From positions 16,716,924-16,780,923 of the forward strand of contig CM070502.1 of NCBI GenBank assembly GCA_036346375.1: a stretch of 64,000 nt of DNA, given 5' to 3'. Below are positions 10,519 through 22,501 of this stretch, piece by piece; position 1 is the first letter of the stretch; each line of letters opens with the position of its first letter. The DNA comes from Guadua angustifolia (Eukaryota; Streptophyta; Magnoliopsida; Poales; Poaceae). The position numbers and the translations under genes are program-made. The notes under the pieces are model-generated. The model was not told the origin of the DNA, did not search any database, and saw only the letters and a program-made list of their open reading frames with translations.

Positions 10519-12470
10519 TGATTGGGTTACGTGTCCACTGACATCAGGGTGATGTCATAATTAGGTTTTTTCAGAAAAAATAATTTAGCCAAAAATCATA
10601 TTCGATGCTGACATCAGCATGACATCATAAATGCTATTTTTAAGTATAAAAATAGTTCAATTTTTCTAATTTTCTGATTTATCTTTTATTTCAAATTTTG
10701 AATATCTATATCTTTCTCATACGAACTCCGATTGAGGATTGAGGTGATTCTAGTTTCTAAAAATTTGTAAAATTATACTCTATTTAATGGAGAATTTTAT
10801 TTAATTTTTGGAGTTGATCTTGCTCTCTGTTTTTGGTATTTATTGCTTCCTCTATCGTTTCGCATAGACGTTGAGTTGTCCGGTGAGCTTGTGGTTAAGG
10901 AGCCAGCGCACGAGTAAGGTCCAGAGCAGAAGTCAGAGATGTTTGAAAGCGAGTTGTGCTTTGATCATGTTGAACCCATACTTTAAATATTATATTGTTT
11001 CAAAGTATTGCATGTTAATTCATTTATCACTTATTTCAATTATGTTGGGAATAGCTAATTATCTACTTTGAATTATGTCCACCTTGTCATGTCGTATGTT
11101 ATACCTCATTTGTCACCCTAGAATGGTTCATGATAATTAGGAACTATTAATTGCCAATGTGGGTAGTTAGAACGCAAGTAGTATGCTTAACCATGCAATG
11201 AGTCATCATTTTATGTGAAAATGATTAATCTTGCTTAATAAATATGGAACATGTTTATTAACTTATATGTTGGGTGTTGTCACACAATATGTGTTATGTG
11301 AGTGGTCGCATTGCTTTTTATGTAACTATTGGTTCATGGTTATGATGATTTTTGGTTAGTCTTGTCTTGGTCAACTAAGAACTTAACCTTACAAGAATTT
11401 GAACTGAGTCATTCATACAAATACAAGTCTGGTATAGAACAGTCCTAATTGATTAATTTATTGTCTAAAGTTTGGTATTATTAGTGGTGGTGTAAGACCT
11501 GGGTTGTGGTAACCAGTTCTCGCACGGATGAGCTCACATGGCGTAAGAGGGGGACCCTAGATGTTGTAACCAGTCCCACTAGTGTTGAAACCTTAGCGGG
11601 TAGTATCAGGTTTAGATAAACATTGGAAAAGCTTTGTTATAATCAGTTGTCTTTGTGGTGTATGATTGTACCTTGTGGGTAAAGTATATAATCTCTGTAG
11701 AATGTAAAACTATTTGAATAGCCGTGCTCGCGATATTGAGTATTTGCTCGATGATTACAGTTAAGGATTAGATTTTATTAAAACAAATGCGGGTATGAAG
11801 ATTGGATTATGGATTAAGGTTATGAGTTGATTATTGGGAAACAAATGAGAAAGTTATTATTGCTATTATTTGTTTTACCGTCTTTCAATCTATTTATGCT
11901 ATTTCCTTACGACTGCTGTTTTACGCAAATTAACCATGTTAGCCATGCCTTTGTAATAAGTCATGCATATACTCCCTCCATTCCAAAATTAACCATGACT
12001 TAGCCATGCCTTTGTAATAAGTCATGCATATAGTATATTAGCCTTCAATGGTAACTTTTATATCATAAAATTTTTATATAGTTAGACAAATCATTGGTCA
12101 AAGATTTCTTATTGAATGCTTTATATACTCACCCCTTGCAACAAAACATCACAAGCTGGAGAAGAAGCAACGCTTGCTTTTGAGGAGAAGTACCAGGAGG
12201 AGACGAATAACTAGGGTGCGGTTGCTTGCTTTTGAGGAGAAGTACCAGGAGGAGACGAATAATTAGGGTGTGAATCTTGTCAGTTGCCTATGGCAAATTG
12301 AAGGGTTTATTTACGAATAAGTTTATCTTTCTACTGCAATTTATTTACTTATCAGTTTTAGTCCTGCGAGGTGTACTCATGTAAGGTTGACCATAAGGTC
12401 GTTTAATAGTTATATTTAATTTGATGAAGTTTTTATTATGTTATCGCTTAAGATGATTGTGATATTGATC
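10519..12470. other. Decayed LTR-retroelement-like sequence, no gene
   Basis: AT-rich, with a layout like the long gypsy LTR at 41096-43490 (leader with a GAG-repeat, a middle GGTAACCAGTTCTCGCACGG block, and an AGGAGGAGACGA block near the end). There are no LTR ends, primer site or coding motifs, so the assignment is tentative. It includes a lone Stowaway-like end (CTCCCTCCATTCC at 11972) between two copies of a 32-bp direct repeat (11939 and 12000). Confidence 0.35.
12174..12275 (+). repeat. 52-bp tandem duplication
   Basis: Two copies with period 52, each containing TGAGGAGAAGTACCAGGAGG followed by AGACGAATAA, start near 12174 and 12226. They differ at only a few bases. Confidence 0.85.
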
Positions 12471-12489
12471 TATATTGAGCCTGTGTGTA

Positions 12490-12860
12490 TTAGCGTAATC
12501 CTGAACTAGTGCGAAGTACGTGCTCGGCACGGAACATGAACAGTCCCCGAGCGAATCGCGTGCTCAAGGGGATAGACTCGCGCCCGAGCGAACTACGTGC
12601 TCGTGAGCAGACCGGCGAATCGCGTGTCGGGAGAGACTTCGCCGAGCTCGGCGAATCGCTTTCGGTCGAAGCGTGAACAGTCCCCGAGCGAATCGCGTGC
12701 TCGGGGGGAGATCAATTCCCGAGTGCATTGCTTGCTCAGTGTGAAGAAACACGCATCCAAGCTAAAAATTTACTCGACACAGATCCGAGCGGAACGCTTG
12801 CTCGGGCAAGGGGATGAAATTTGTGTCTGAACGAAGAACGTGCTTAAGGTAAAGAACTTA
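12490..12860 (-). repeat. Degenerate GAGCGAATCGCGTGCTC array in a gypsy 5' untranslated region
   Basis: About eight copies of a roughly 20-45 bp motif centred on GAGCGAATCGCGTGCTC lie immediately inside the primer binding site of the minus-strand gypsy element whose LTR is at 12974-13365. They therefore occupy its 5' leader. No gag frame is recognisable further left. Confidence 0.6.
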
Positions 12861-12958
12861 TTTTCGATCTTACCACATCATAATTTGTGTAGTATCGGTC
12901 GTCAGATGTGGAAGATGACGTCTTCGGGATTCCTTTGGCAAAGAATCCGTCGATCCCC

Positions 12959-13365
12959 ATGGACGGCGCCAGCTGTCGACGTTTGGGAAACAGGTCCCCG
13001 CCAAACTTACTTGTTGAGTTGAAGGATCAATAGGCCCTCTTTGTGCCGAAGGTGTTGCATCGAAGACGTGGAAGATTGTCGATAAGAACACGAAGAATAC
13101 AAGGATTTTTATACCACAACCACGCGGTGCAACGAGCCCGCTAATTACATGCCCCAATAAGTGCACTAATTACACAATAATAGGCGTCGATTATTGCGCC
13201 GGTAATTATGGTCATAAAGTGGTCATAACCGTCAATTAAGTGGAGTTAGTGCGCCTTCATGCCAGGCTTGACCATCCGGGCCACAAACATCCGGGTAGCC
13301 TACATCCGGGTAACCTGATATAATCCGGGAGCTGCCAGGGGTAAAGGATTTACCAATCCCCGACA
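12959..13365 (-). mobile_element. Ty3-gypsy 5' LTR with primer binding site, internal part truncated
   Basis: The LTR spans 12974-13365 (392 bp, TGTCGAC...CCCCGACA). On the minus strand it is followed after two bases by TGGCGCCGTCC (12961-12971), a common gypsy primer binding site. A TATA box in the same orientation (GTGGTATAAAAATCC) lies near 13105-13120. The internal region toward lower coordinates is only a repeat-rich leader, and no partner LTR is found, so the element is truncated. Confidence 0.7.
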
Positions 13366-14690
13366 GATACAGTGTAGATCGATGCAGGCAGAAATTCTCG
13401 TTCGATCTCAAAGAGTTTCGTGCTGATGACATGCTAAATAACAATGACGACTATCGTAGATCAATCACAATACCCTGATCTAGCAAATAAAATAATCGTG
13501 AAGAACACAAAAAAAAATATAGGAAGGCAAAATCTTTTTTTTCTTATTATTGATAATTGATTCTCTTATACAATAGGATCCAAATATAGAGCAAAAATCA
13601 ATCAAAAGTAGTTTAGAAATTTTTAGATCAAACCATGAAGTTTGATTGTATCTCAAAATTCCTCTCTTTTTTTAACTCTCCATCACGTCGCCTCTCATCT
13701 CGGTAGATGGTCTTTAAAGCGGTCCATCGTGGAGCACTGGAGTGCCTTTAGAGCCCATACGATAGTGGCAGGCACGAACCGGTGCCATGTCTGAAAACGA
13801 TGGCGGGTACCGCCGCCGTGCCGCGTCCGCATCTGACGTGGCGGACGCACCAACATGTCACGGGGCGGCGGAGACGTCGCAGTCCCCCCGGACGTAGTGC
13901 GCGCTCTCCCTGTCACTGCCGGTCTGCGACGCGTTCGAAATTTGAAACATTGCGGAGGCGCTTCGCGGGTCTTGCGGATTGCGACGAGTGGCCATGCTCG
14001 GCCGGTTTGATTTGGGGTCGGGCTGACATAGGCACGTGGCAACGCCCCAGCTAGGTTTCGTACGGTATATTTGGTAAAATAGCCCTTTTAAATATGGTAA
14101 TTAAAATATGCTACGTAGTATATCGATAGAATTTTGGTTTAGTACCGATAAATATCATAATATTTTAGTTTGATATTGGTAAATACCATATTTATCAAAT
14201 TAACGTGAATTTTTTTTTACTCGTCGTTTTGGATATAGAAACGATTTCTAATACACATATTTGATCGTTACTTTATCAAATTATACATTAATAAACATTA
14301 TTACACACATTTATCATTACTTTCACAAATTTAGGTATATTATTTTTACTTTATACACATATGTCCACCACTTTATGTAATTATACGTGTTTTTTTTATT
14401 TCGTATTCGATTTATTTAAAAAACCTCAAATTGAAAATCAGATTTTTGCCATACTGCACCGACTACGGTAAACCGATCAAACCGAGTTGACAGATTTAGT
14501 TCAATTTTTCTAACATAATTTTTTTGTTCGATAAAATCGTACATAATCCTAGCCCAGCGGTGAGTCTCGGAAGTGTGGACGTGGGAAGTAAAATCCAAAT
14601 GGAAATCCGGACTGAGAAGAAGTCGAACCTTCTCTTGCATCTCCTCTGGGCTAAAATGCTCTCGCACTGTTCCATGGACCAAACACCCAG
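13366..14690. other. Intergenic, nothing recognised
   Basis: An AT-rich stretch, then a GC-rich block (13700-14060) with open frames on both strands but no domain, then AT-rich sequence. No gene or transposon end could be supported. Confidence 0.4.
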
Positions 14691-14940
14691 GCAAACAATT
14701 GCAACATTCCATGCAACATGAACCATCGAATACAAATTTTTCTTTAGCCTAATGACTTGTACCTGGATGTCGAATTTTTTAGATACATTGCAACATTTCT
14801 TACCAACGCGTGCAACATTTTCCTTTGACAAACAGTAAAAATCACTACAGTAAATAGATGTTGCAAGTATTCAAAAAAATGTTGCACGTGAAGAAAAAAA
14901 ATGTTGCACGCGAAGGAAAAAAATGTTGCAAGAGGCGTCC
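14690..14940. repeat. Dispersed TGTTGCA / TGCAACA motif cluster
   Basis: At least nine copies of the heptamer TGTTGCA or its complement occur in 250 bp, the last ones evenly spaced (AAAAAAATGTTGCACG-type units at 14877-14931). They end next to a palindrome-like TCGGACGTCCGA. This is the style of subterminal repeats of a grass DNA transposon. The ends are not resolved. Confidence 0.4.
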
Positions 14941-16110
14941 GATAGAATAAACAGAATCGGACGTCCGAGCGCTAGTTTCACCCTTTCTTTAAACATAATT
15001 AGAGACACATTAAAAAAAGGTTTCCAACAATATTCAAATGAAAATTTTGATGTTGTGAAGGGACTAGACCTGTCCCACATGCAAACTTCGTATTAGAGGC
15101 TTGAACCTACGTTAGTACGTTAGATTCACCAATGGGTGAACTTAGGAATGGAACGCGGTTTTTGTTGGAAATGTATATTCCATTTTAAATCAACTTTCTT
15201 TGGTAAGGCAAAAGGAATAATTCAGTTTGTAAGAGAAGCTAAATTCTTGAGGTTCTGTTTAGAACGTGGGAAAAAATTTAGGTTCATGCGGCAATTGAAT
15301 CATTTGGAAAGCGCCTAATACAGCGTGCTTCAGAAATGTCATACCAGTTGATCCCATAAAACTAATATTTGACATATCACAATAGCTCAACATTTGAATT
15401 GTTTTATATATAAAGAACGAAGACAGAGAAGCCATACTTTGGGGAGGCAAATTACTGGTACAAGTGGTTACTGAGGTGGAGACCAACAGTTGCTAGGATT
15501 GCTAACTAAATATAAAAAGATGGAGAGGAAAAAAAGAAATAGTTTTTGTGTTGGTCCAGAAGAAATAGGACAAAGCAATCCCTATTTTGTGTTTATAAAT
15601 GGCACTGTAATAGGTTTAGTTCATTTACCTTCTAATTTTGGACCATGCATTTTTTTAGCATGAATCTTGCTCAGTTAACTGACTTTATAAGACAGAGTGC
15701 AGTAGAGAACTATGTTTCTGTTTTTTTTTTCATCTTTACTTTTCTGTAGTGAACTTTTGTGATTTCTAATAATAGAAATCGGGAGGGTTCGTTGCCCTTC
15801 TATTATTCTAAAAAATTGAATCATTTGAAATTTGTATGAAATCCTTGCATCTGAGCCTTGAAGAAACATGATACGTTTAGGCCCATTTGAACGCAAGTAA
15901 TTTCCCGATTCCTGTAGGAATTGAGGTTCTGTTTGGATGTTAGATTTGTTTTTATGTTACAAATAGGACCTGAACTATTTTACATTCAACTCATGCTTTT
16001 TTTCGTTGTTGAATACATGTCATTATAGTTTTCAAATTTTGTTCCTAAATACATATCATTCTACAATTTCAATGTGACTTTCTCCTTTCTTTTTTCCTTC
16101 TATACACTTT
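14941..16110. other. Intergenic, nothing recognised
   Basis: Mostly AT-rich anonymous sequence with short open frames that lack motifs. Confidence 0.4.
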
Positions 16111-16889
16111 CCCTTTAGCTATTTGCAATATCATTTTATACAATAGACTAGAGCAAGATACATCATAAAAAACAATAAGTGATGTAATAAAAAGGAATAA
16201 TATAGTTGTTTTATAAATATAATTAACTTAGTAGAAGTGCAATATGTTGTAACGACTTCTGTTCCACATAGCGAGTACAAAATGCAGCCATTTCAATCAT
16301 GAATTTTGTTCCACGCATTTTTAGCCTTTTAAAATTGGTTCACGATAAATTTAGTCTCCTTCTATTCAAACTTATGAAATTAGTCTTTTTGATGAGTTTG
16401 GAAGATGCAGTAAGGACATCCGCAATGGTTAAAGATAATTGCTCTCTATAGTAAGATCCATGTCATCTATATACCATGCTATAGTAAACTCTTGCAATGG
16501 TGAATTTATATAGACGTCTATAACTATTTTTAATTAATAGAGTGCTCTCTCTCTTCCTTCATTTAATTAATAGACAATCTACAGATCTATAGATAACAAC
16601 GCTCTCTCTCTTTATTTAATTGCTTGCCATATAAGATAGATGCTGATATGGATTTCTTATAGATAGCTGACTAGGCATCATTGCGGATACCCTAAGTGAT
16701 AGGTCATTTGTCGTATTGTGGGAGCTCGGCAGCTTCCTCGCTAGACTGGTTCCACATTTGGTTAGCGTGAAAGGAATCAAAGTGCTTGTTTGTCCGCCCC
16801 GATTCTGTGCACTATGCATGTTAACCACGCAACATGCTTTTATTACATCGTGATCGCGACTTGTTTAACGAACTCTGGGATTTTGTGTG
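16111..16889. repeat. Dispersed 500-bp repeat, copy A (with MITE inside)
   Basis: From CCTTTAGCTATTTGCAATAT to GTGTGTGCAGCG, this matches 33674-34175 almost base for base once the MITE at 16414-16692 is removed. The outer flanks of the two copies differ. No terminal repeat or target duplication is seen, so the class is unknown; a Helitron-like or captured segment is possible. Confidence 0.75.
16414..16692. mobile_element. Tourist-like (PIF/Harbinger) MITE
   Basis: A 279-bp element with terminal repeats GGACATCCGCAATGGTTAAAG and GGGTATCCGCAATGATGCC (right end, complement), flanked by the TAA target duplication (16411-16413, 16693-16695). Copy B of the surrounding repeat (33968-33980) has the uninterrupted site GCAGTAAGTG, which proves the insertion. 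Confidence 0.9.
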
Positions 16890-16945
16890 TGCAGCGCCAC
16901 TCCACCGGTTCTTTTTCCTTTTGAAAAAATAACGTATCAATATAA

Positions 16946-17217
16946 GAGCATCTCTAATGACGTTATTTCAGCTAGCTATAAAAGTGTCATCTTAGTATTT
17001 TGTTTAAGTGGAAGAGAGAAAATAAGGAGAGAGATATAAACTGACTACTAATGTATAGCTAGACTATAACTGATTCCAAGACACTTATTATCTATTATAT
17101 GTAGGCCAATATTTAATTTTATATATAATGCTATAGTTAATTCATTGAAGAGCTTGTTTATATGCTATTTATAAATAATATAGATATTTTTTATAGCTAG
17201 TATTATTGAAAATGCTC
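16946..17217. mobile_element. Tourist-like MITE (GAGCATCTCTAATG termini)
   Basis: Starts GAGCATCTCTAATGACG and ends with the imperfect complement ATTGAAAATGCTC. It is AT-rich with no coding capacity. The flanks are TAA on the left and TGA on the right, a near-match to the 3-bp target duplication of this superfamily. Confidence 0.6.
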
Positions 17218-17384
17218 TGAGGGTTTGCACACCCAAAAACTCGGAACCAAATAACAGGATGAGACGTTCAACGATTTACGCCCGTTTGGATTTTTTTTAT
17301 TGAAAAACTGTTTTACGTGAAATCTTACAAAATTACAGTGAAAGCATGATCTTTTGCTCACAATTCTAGTCACGTGTTAAGGGT

Positions 17385-18229
17385 TAGAGCTGGGAGTTGG
17401 GTTTGGGCGGGCAGCGCGGCCTGCAATGATGAGCTTGGTCATGGCGAGCCGGGTCGGTTCGGTCCGGAAAGGCTAACGGGCCGGGCCGGGCCAGCCCGAG
17501 AGATGTTTTACAGGGTCTGGCCCGGCCCAAAAGCACGGCAGGCTGGAGTCGGGCCGGGCTGGCCCGGGTCCGGCCCCTCGCGGCTTGCCTCGTCGCGTCT
17601 AGCGCCTGGAAGTGCATGCACCGAGAAAAATTGCGTACTAGTAGGGGCCGGATTAAACTCCACTGCATCGCTGTGATCTCCCGATCTCTCACAGGCTTAC
17701 TTTTCTCCATGATCCTCGGTGCATGTACGTGTTGGCAGGATGCCGCACTGGTTAGCGGATTCACTCATCTCTGATCTTTCTGCAATTTCTAACTAGCGCA
17801 GCAGGACCATCCATTATTACCTAGTATAGACGTTGCCAGTATGGTTTGCATGGTTTACTAGTACGTATGGCTGCATGGCTTGCTAGTACGTATAGCTGCA
17901 TGCAAGCGTACATGGCATGCAATTTTTAATTTATACTAAAAATTGCATGGTTTGCTAAAGCTAGTTAGCTAATTTAATTTATACTAGGTTGAATTGCCTG
18001 CCCCTACGCGTCCCGCCCACGGGCCTCCGGGCCACCCACGGGCTTCTCGGGCTTTCCGTGCCGGGCCGGCCCGAACTCGGCCCATGTCGTCGGGCCGGGC
18101 CGTGCCACCCGACGGGTCCCATTTCTAGGCCCGGTCCGAATCCATTCGTGCCGGGCCCGTGCTTGGGCCAGGCCGCATCGGTCGGGCCTTGGGCCGCCCG
18201 TGAAAAACCCGGCCCAACTCCCAGCTCTA
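17385..18229. mobile_element. Non-autonomous hAT element with GGGCC-rich ends
   Basis: 845 bp with termini TAGAGCTGGGAGTTGGG and CCCAACTCCCAGCTCTA, a perfect 17-bp inverted repeat. It is flanked by the 8-bp target duplication TTAAGGGT (17377-17384 and 18230-18237). Subterminal regions are arrays of GGGCCGGGCC-type motifs. The middle is AT-rich with a small GTACGTAT/GCATG repeat cluster. No transposase or recognisable captured gene. Confidence 0.92.
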
Positions 18230-18237
18230 TTAAGGGT

Positions 18238-18780
18238 GTACGTATATTTACGCTGTATACATCATATGCCCGTGTGTGTCTAACTTGTAGTCGGAGGAAC
18301 TATAAGGTTGAATGGAACACTAGAGTGGATGGGCGTCACGCACGGACACGCTAGACGCACTCCACATGCCCGCCAAGACACGTAAGTACGTTGTACGCAC
18401 TGATGCAGACGCGTGGACGATGACGAGTCTCCGACGGAGATGCCGTGGACGGGGTCTTCGTCGCTTCCTCCCGAACGGACGCTACCAACTCGAACGGACG
18501 CTACCATCTGGAAACAATCAGGAGCGGCTTCCGGGTAAAAAAGAACTGTCATAAAGCTTATAAAGCGACGTTGTCTACTCTCAATCATGGTACACTAATG
18601 AACAGTAAGTATAACATAGGAAGCACAAACAATATACAGAGGAATTCTATTCTTTCTTTATTATACTGGTTCTCTTGTATAAGGAGATATCAAATATATA
18701 GTAGAAAGCAGTAAGAGATAGGTTTGAATTCGCCACCGAGAGATAGAGTCCAACTATATTTGAATTTCGAGTCTACCTAT
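18238..18780. other. Intergenic, nothing recognised
   Basis: A GC-rich 250-bp part is followed by AT-rich sequence. It may include the decayed end of the gypsy element to the right. No gene motif. Confidence 0.35.
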
Positions 18781-19735
18781 ATTTTGTAAAGAAGTGGGTA
18801 AGTAAAAACTATGTCGAGAAGTTTTCCCGTTACGTATGAAGTATATGCTCCATCCACATAAACCTCATGTATTTCATTAAGCAATGTTAACTCTTGTTCT
18901 TGGGATATACATCATATTAGAACACTATGTGTTTCCTTTTTGTAAAGAGTATTGTTGAGGAATTTGTACATTCTTGCTTTTCGAATTAATATGTCATTTT
19001 TATGAATTTTCTCAGATGGTGTCCCATTTTTTGGATAGTCTTTAAATAGTTTAGCCCAATTTGTATCTTGCTCAAGAATTTCGACCTCTATACTGGTCGA
19101 AGATGTTTCTATATATGTGTCTATGAAAAGTTTGGATAAGTATTTAGAAAACACTTTGGAACAAGTGATCATGAGAATCTCAGTTTTGACAACTGGTCTG
19201 CTAAAATATTATCTTTTCACAGTATGCATTTGACTTCAAAATGACTTAATATTTTTTTCAATTTGCTCACTTCATCCAGATAGTGATTCATTACCTCATC
19301 GGACGTCCTGTATTCCTTACTATTCTGGTTTACAACTAATTACGAATTGCCCATCGTAAGAAGCTAATGGACTCTAATGGATTTTACTATTCAGAGCCCG
19401 GTTAGAAGACTTTTATACTCGACTACATTATTGGGAGGAGAGAATTGTATCTGAATTACATATTGTAATTGATCGCCTTGTGGTGTGACAGTACTATACC
19501 AACTCTCGAGTCTTTGATTTCTCAAGAACCATCAAAGTATAATTTTCAGTAGTCGGTATCAGTTATGTCCTCTTTATAGAGGGCTCACTGTTAGTCCATT
19601 TAGCTATAAAATCTGCCAGAATTTGAGACTTAATTGCTGTCAGGGAATGTAATGGATATCAAAGAATTTGATACTTTATTTAACTTAGTGTCAAAACTAA
19701 ACCTCCAATGCTTCTAATGGCCTAATTTTTGATTG
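18780..19735 (-). pseudogene. Ty3-gypsy pol remnant: RNase H to integrase zinc region
   Basis: The minus strand, with frame changes, reads a gypsy RNase H region (AIKSQILADFIAKWTNSEPS; PPNNVVEYK, a remnant of the N-E-A-E-Y motif). Further left come the linker and zinc region of integrase (TNWAKLFKDYPKNGT, YKFLNNTLYKKETHSVLI, then CISQEQ-type HHCC remnants). Many stops and shifts are present. Order and strand fit the gag remnant at 34343-38010, so I infer one element split by the copia elements in between. Protease and reverse transcriptase are missing. Confidence 0.7.
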
Positions 19736-22501
19736 GAGGGTGATATTTGAGAAATTCTTTTTGGAGAAGTCTCTTGGATGTCTATGGACTATTTCTGCAA
19801 AATCTCATAGTTATTTGACTTCATTTGATACTTTTTCAAATAATATTGAAAACCATATGCATGCATATCTTTCATATGAGCCGTTTTTGGTAAAAAGGCA
19901 AATATGTATTCAAAAGGCCAATATTTGTGAAAATCTTTATAAAAGTTCTCAAATATGTATTTCAAATGTTTTACAATGCTTTCGGAGTAAAAATTTCTAT
20001 TTTAGAAACAAAATAGCAAATTTGGCTTCAAATGGATCTTATAGGATCTTGATTTTGGATTAAATGAAATATTTTCATAAGTTGAAATCTATTGAGTTTT
20101 TGAAAAAGTGGCCAATACAAAACTCGTAGGGTTGGTCATTTTACGCATTTCTCTAGTTCAAAGTTTTTCCAAACGACCAACCGTTCAAAAGTTATAGCTA
20201 TTTGAATTTGACCAAAATTCTTCATTTAACCAAAATGACCCATTCTTGCATATTGTGGGTTTTGATATTTGAGATGGATTTCCTTATGTATCTTGGCTTT
20301 AAATAGTATTTCTAACTCATACAAAGTCATGAAAGTTCAAATCTCCATAAATTTCAAATCGGATTGCGTTTTGAGTATTCGGTGCAAATTGAACTTCTCT
20401 TTTTACCTTCAAAGCGCAATCTGCCATATCTTTTGAAAGAAAATTTCTTTTAAGGAAATTCTTTTTGAGAAACCTTCTAAATAGTCCAAAGTTTATTTAT
20501 GGATATTTTTAAATCATTTGGACTTAATTTAAAAAAGTTTTGACTTTTCTTCTTTTTGATTGAAAATCATACCAACAAAGCAAAATTTGGCATATCTTTT
20601 GATTGGAGACTCCTTTTTGGAAAATTCTTTTTGGAAAAGTTTCTTATAAGTCCAAAGTATGTTTCTGCATAATTTCAAATAATTTTAACTTCATTTGAAA
20701 AAGTTATGGCTTTTTCTCACTTTGATCAAAAGGTTGAAAATTCAGACTTTTGCATGTTTTTGAGCTGATTTGTGATTTTTGTATCTCCAAATCAGAGCAT
20801 AATTTGAGGGAAACATCTTTGTAAGATTTGATCCTCAATAGTTAATCTACTATGTCAAATTTTATTAAATTTTTTAGACATCATATGAGCAGTTTTTCAG
20901 CTATCTTTTGAAGCCTAAATGAAATGTCAAAATCTGAAAATCTGAAATTCTACTTCATTGAAATCTTTGTGGTTTTCATATCTTTAAATTGGTTTCAAGG
21001 TAGAAGAATCTCTCAAAACAAAACTTGAGCATATTTAAATGTATAGCTCCATGATATAACTTATAATCCTTTTGGAGCTTGTTTAATCAAGTTTTGTCTG
21101 ATGATTTACTTTTGGTTATGTCATGGTATCAAGCTGATCTTAAATTGACATATAGTGTTGATTTTTGAGAAAATGAGCTTGTCTCGAAACAAAGATAAAT
21201 ACTTTTCTCAAAATTGGTATCCTTATGCAAAATAACCTCTACAAGTGAATTTCAAGAGTTAAATTTGAATGAGTTTCAAATATTTTTTTAAATTGGTATA
21301 ATGAGATCATCAATTGGCATCTTGAACTTTTCAAATTGCATGCAAATAGTATTATCATGTTTATCATCTATATCGTGCATGTTGTACTTAGACATTATCA
21401 AACTAACTTGGGTCAAATTAAAAGATATTTGTTCCTGGAAATCGTGTCCTTGTCTATTGATGTTCAAGGTATTGGAAAAGGGGTCATCTTCGACGGTGGG
21501 ATGAAGGAAATGGAGAGGAGCTCCATAGTCCAAGGAATCTAAGAACGGGCACGGTGATCATGACCGATTCGAACATGCGGTTGACAAGAATCGACAAAGG
21601 GACGTGTTTCTTTTTGACCATATTCAATAATGTCTTTGCACACCATTATGCTAAATTGTGTTATTTTAAATGGTGTTGTATTTTCCAATTGGTATCATCA
21701 ATTAGTATCTGTCAAGAGGTATCCTCTAATCCTAAATTGTTTTGAAGTGTCATCTAATTTGCATTTGGCATTATCAAGAATTAAAAGGTACATATGGGTG
21801 ATACATTACAAAGAGGTATGCCCTTGATAAGTTTATGCAATTCTTGATCATGAAATTGCATCTTATACAATTTTGATTCATGATCTTGTATACATCTTGT
21901 GATCATATAAGCAATTCCTTCTTGTGTAATCTTCTCTATATGATCTTGATTGTTAGAATTTAATTTGATCATGAGCATGTGCTTAAATCATATAAATTTG
22001 CTATATGATCTTGATACTTAAAATAAATTTTCTCCATGTGGAATCATATTCATGTGTCATGTTTAAGCATCACTTACATCTTGTGAATCATGACTACATT
22101 TAAATTGGCATCATTGGAAACATCCATTACCTAAATCTTGGATATAATTGGTATCATATCTTGCCTAGATTTAGGGGGAGCTTAATATCATTGCCCTATT
22201 CCTAGCTTCTTATTTTTATTTTGTTCTTCCTAATCTTTTTATTGAGTGTGCAATCAAGGGGGAGAACATATTTTATTGAATAAACAACAAGGATCTGTTA
22301 AGCACCTTTTTGGGATTAATGACAAAAGGGGGAGAATTTATGGATTTATCAATTGTCCCCTAATCGATTGACAAAAAGGGATAATTTGTAAGTATGATCT
22401 CTTATTGTTTCTTCATGCTTGTTTTAATGCTAAATATCTTAATATTGTCATTTGGTGCAATTGATAATAGGTTTGTCATAAATCACCAAAAAGGGGGAGA
22501 T
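19736..22501 (+). mobile_element. SIRE-type copia remnant 1: 3' noncoding internal region with several polypurine tracts
   Basis: A long non-coding AT-rich stretch with three degenerate copies of a roughly 110-bp unit (GAAATTCTTTTTGGAGAAG-like, at 19750, 20455 and 20610). It is followed by repeated AGGGGGAG tracts at about 22169, 22257, 22326 and 22491. The last (AAAAAGGGGGAGAT) immediately precedes an LTR start, so it is the functional-type polypurine tract of a Ty1-copia SIRE/Maximus element on the plus strand. No pol coding is left in this remnant. The left boundary against gypsy pol is approximate. Confidence 0.6.
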
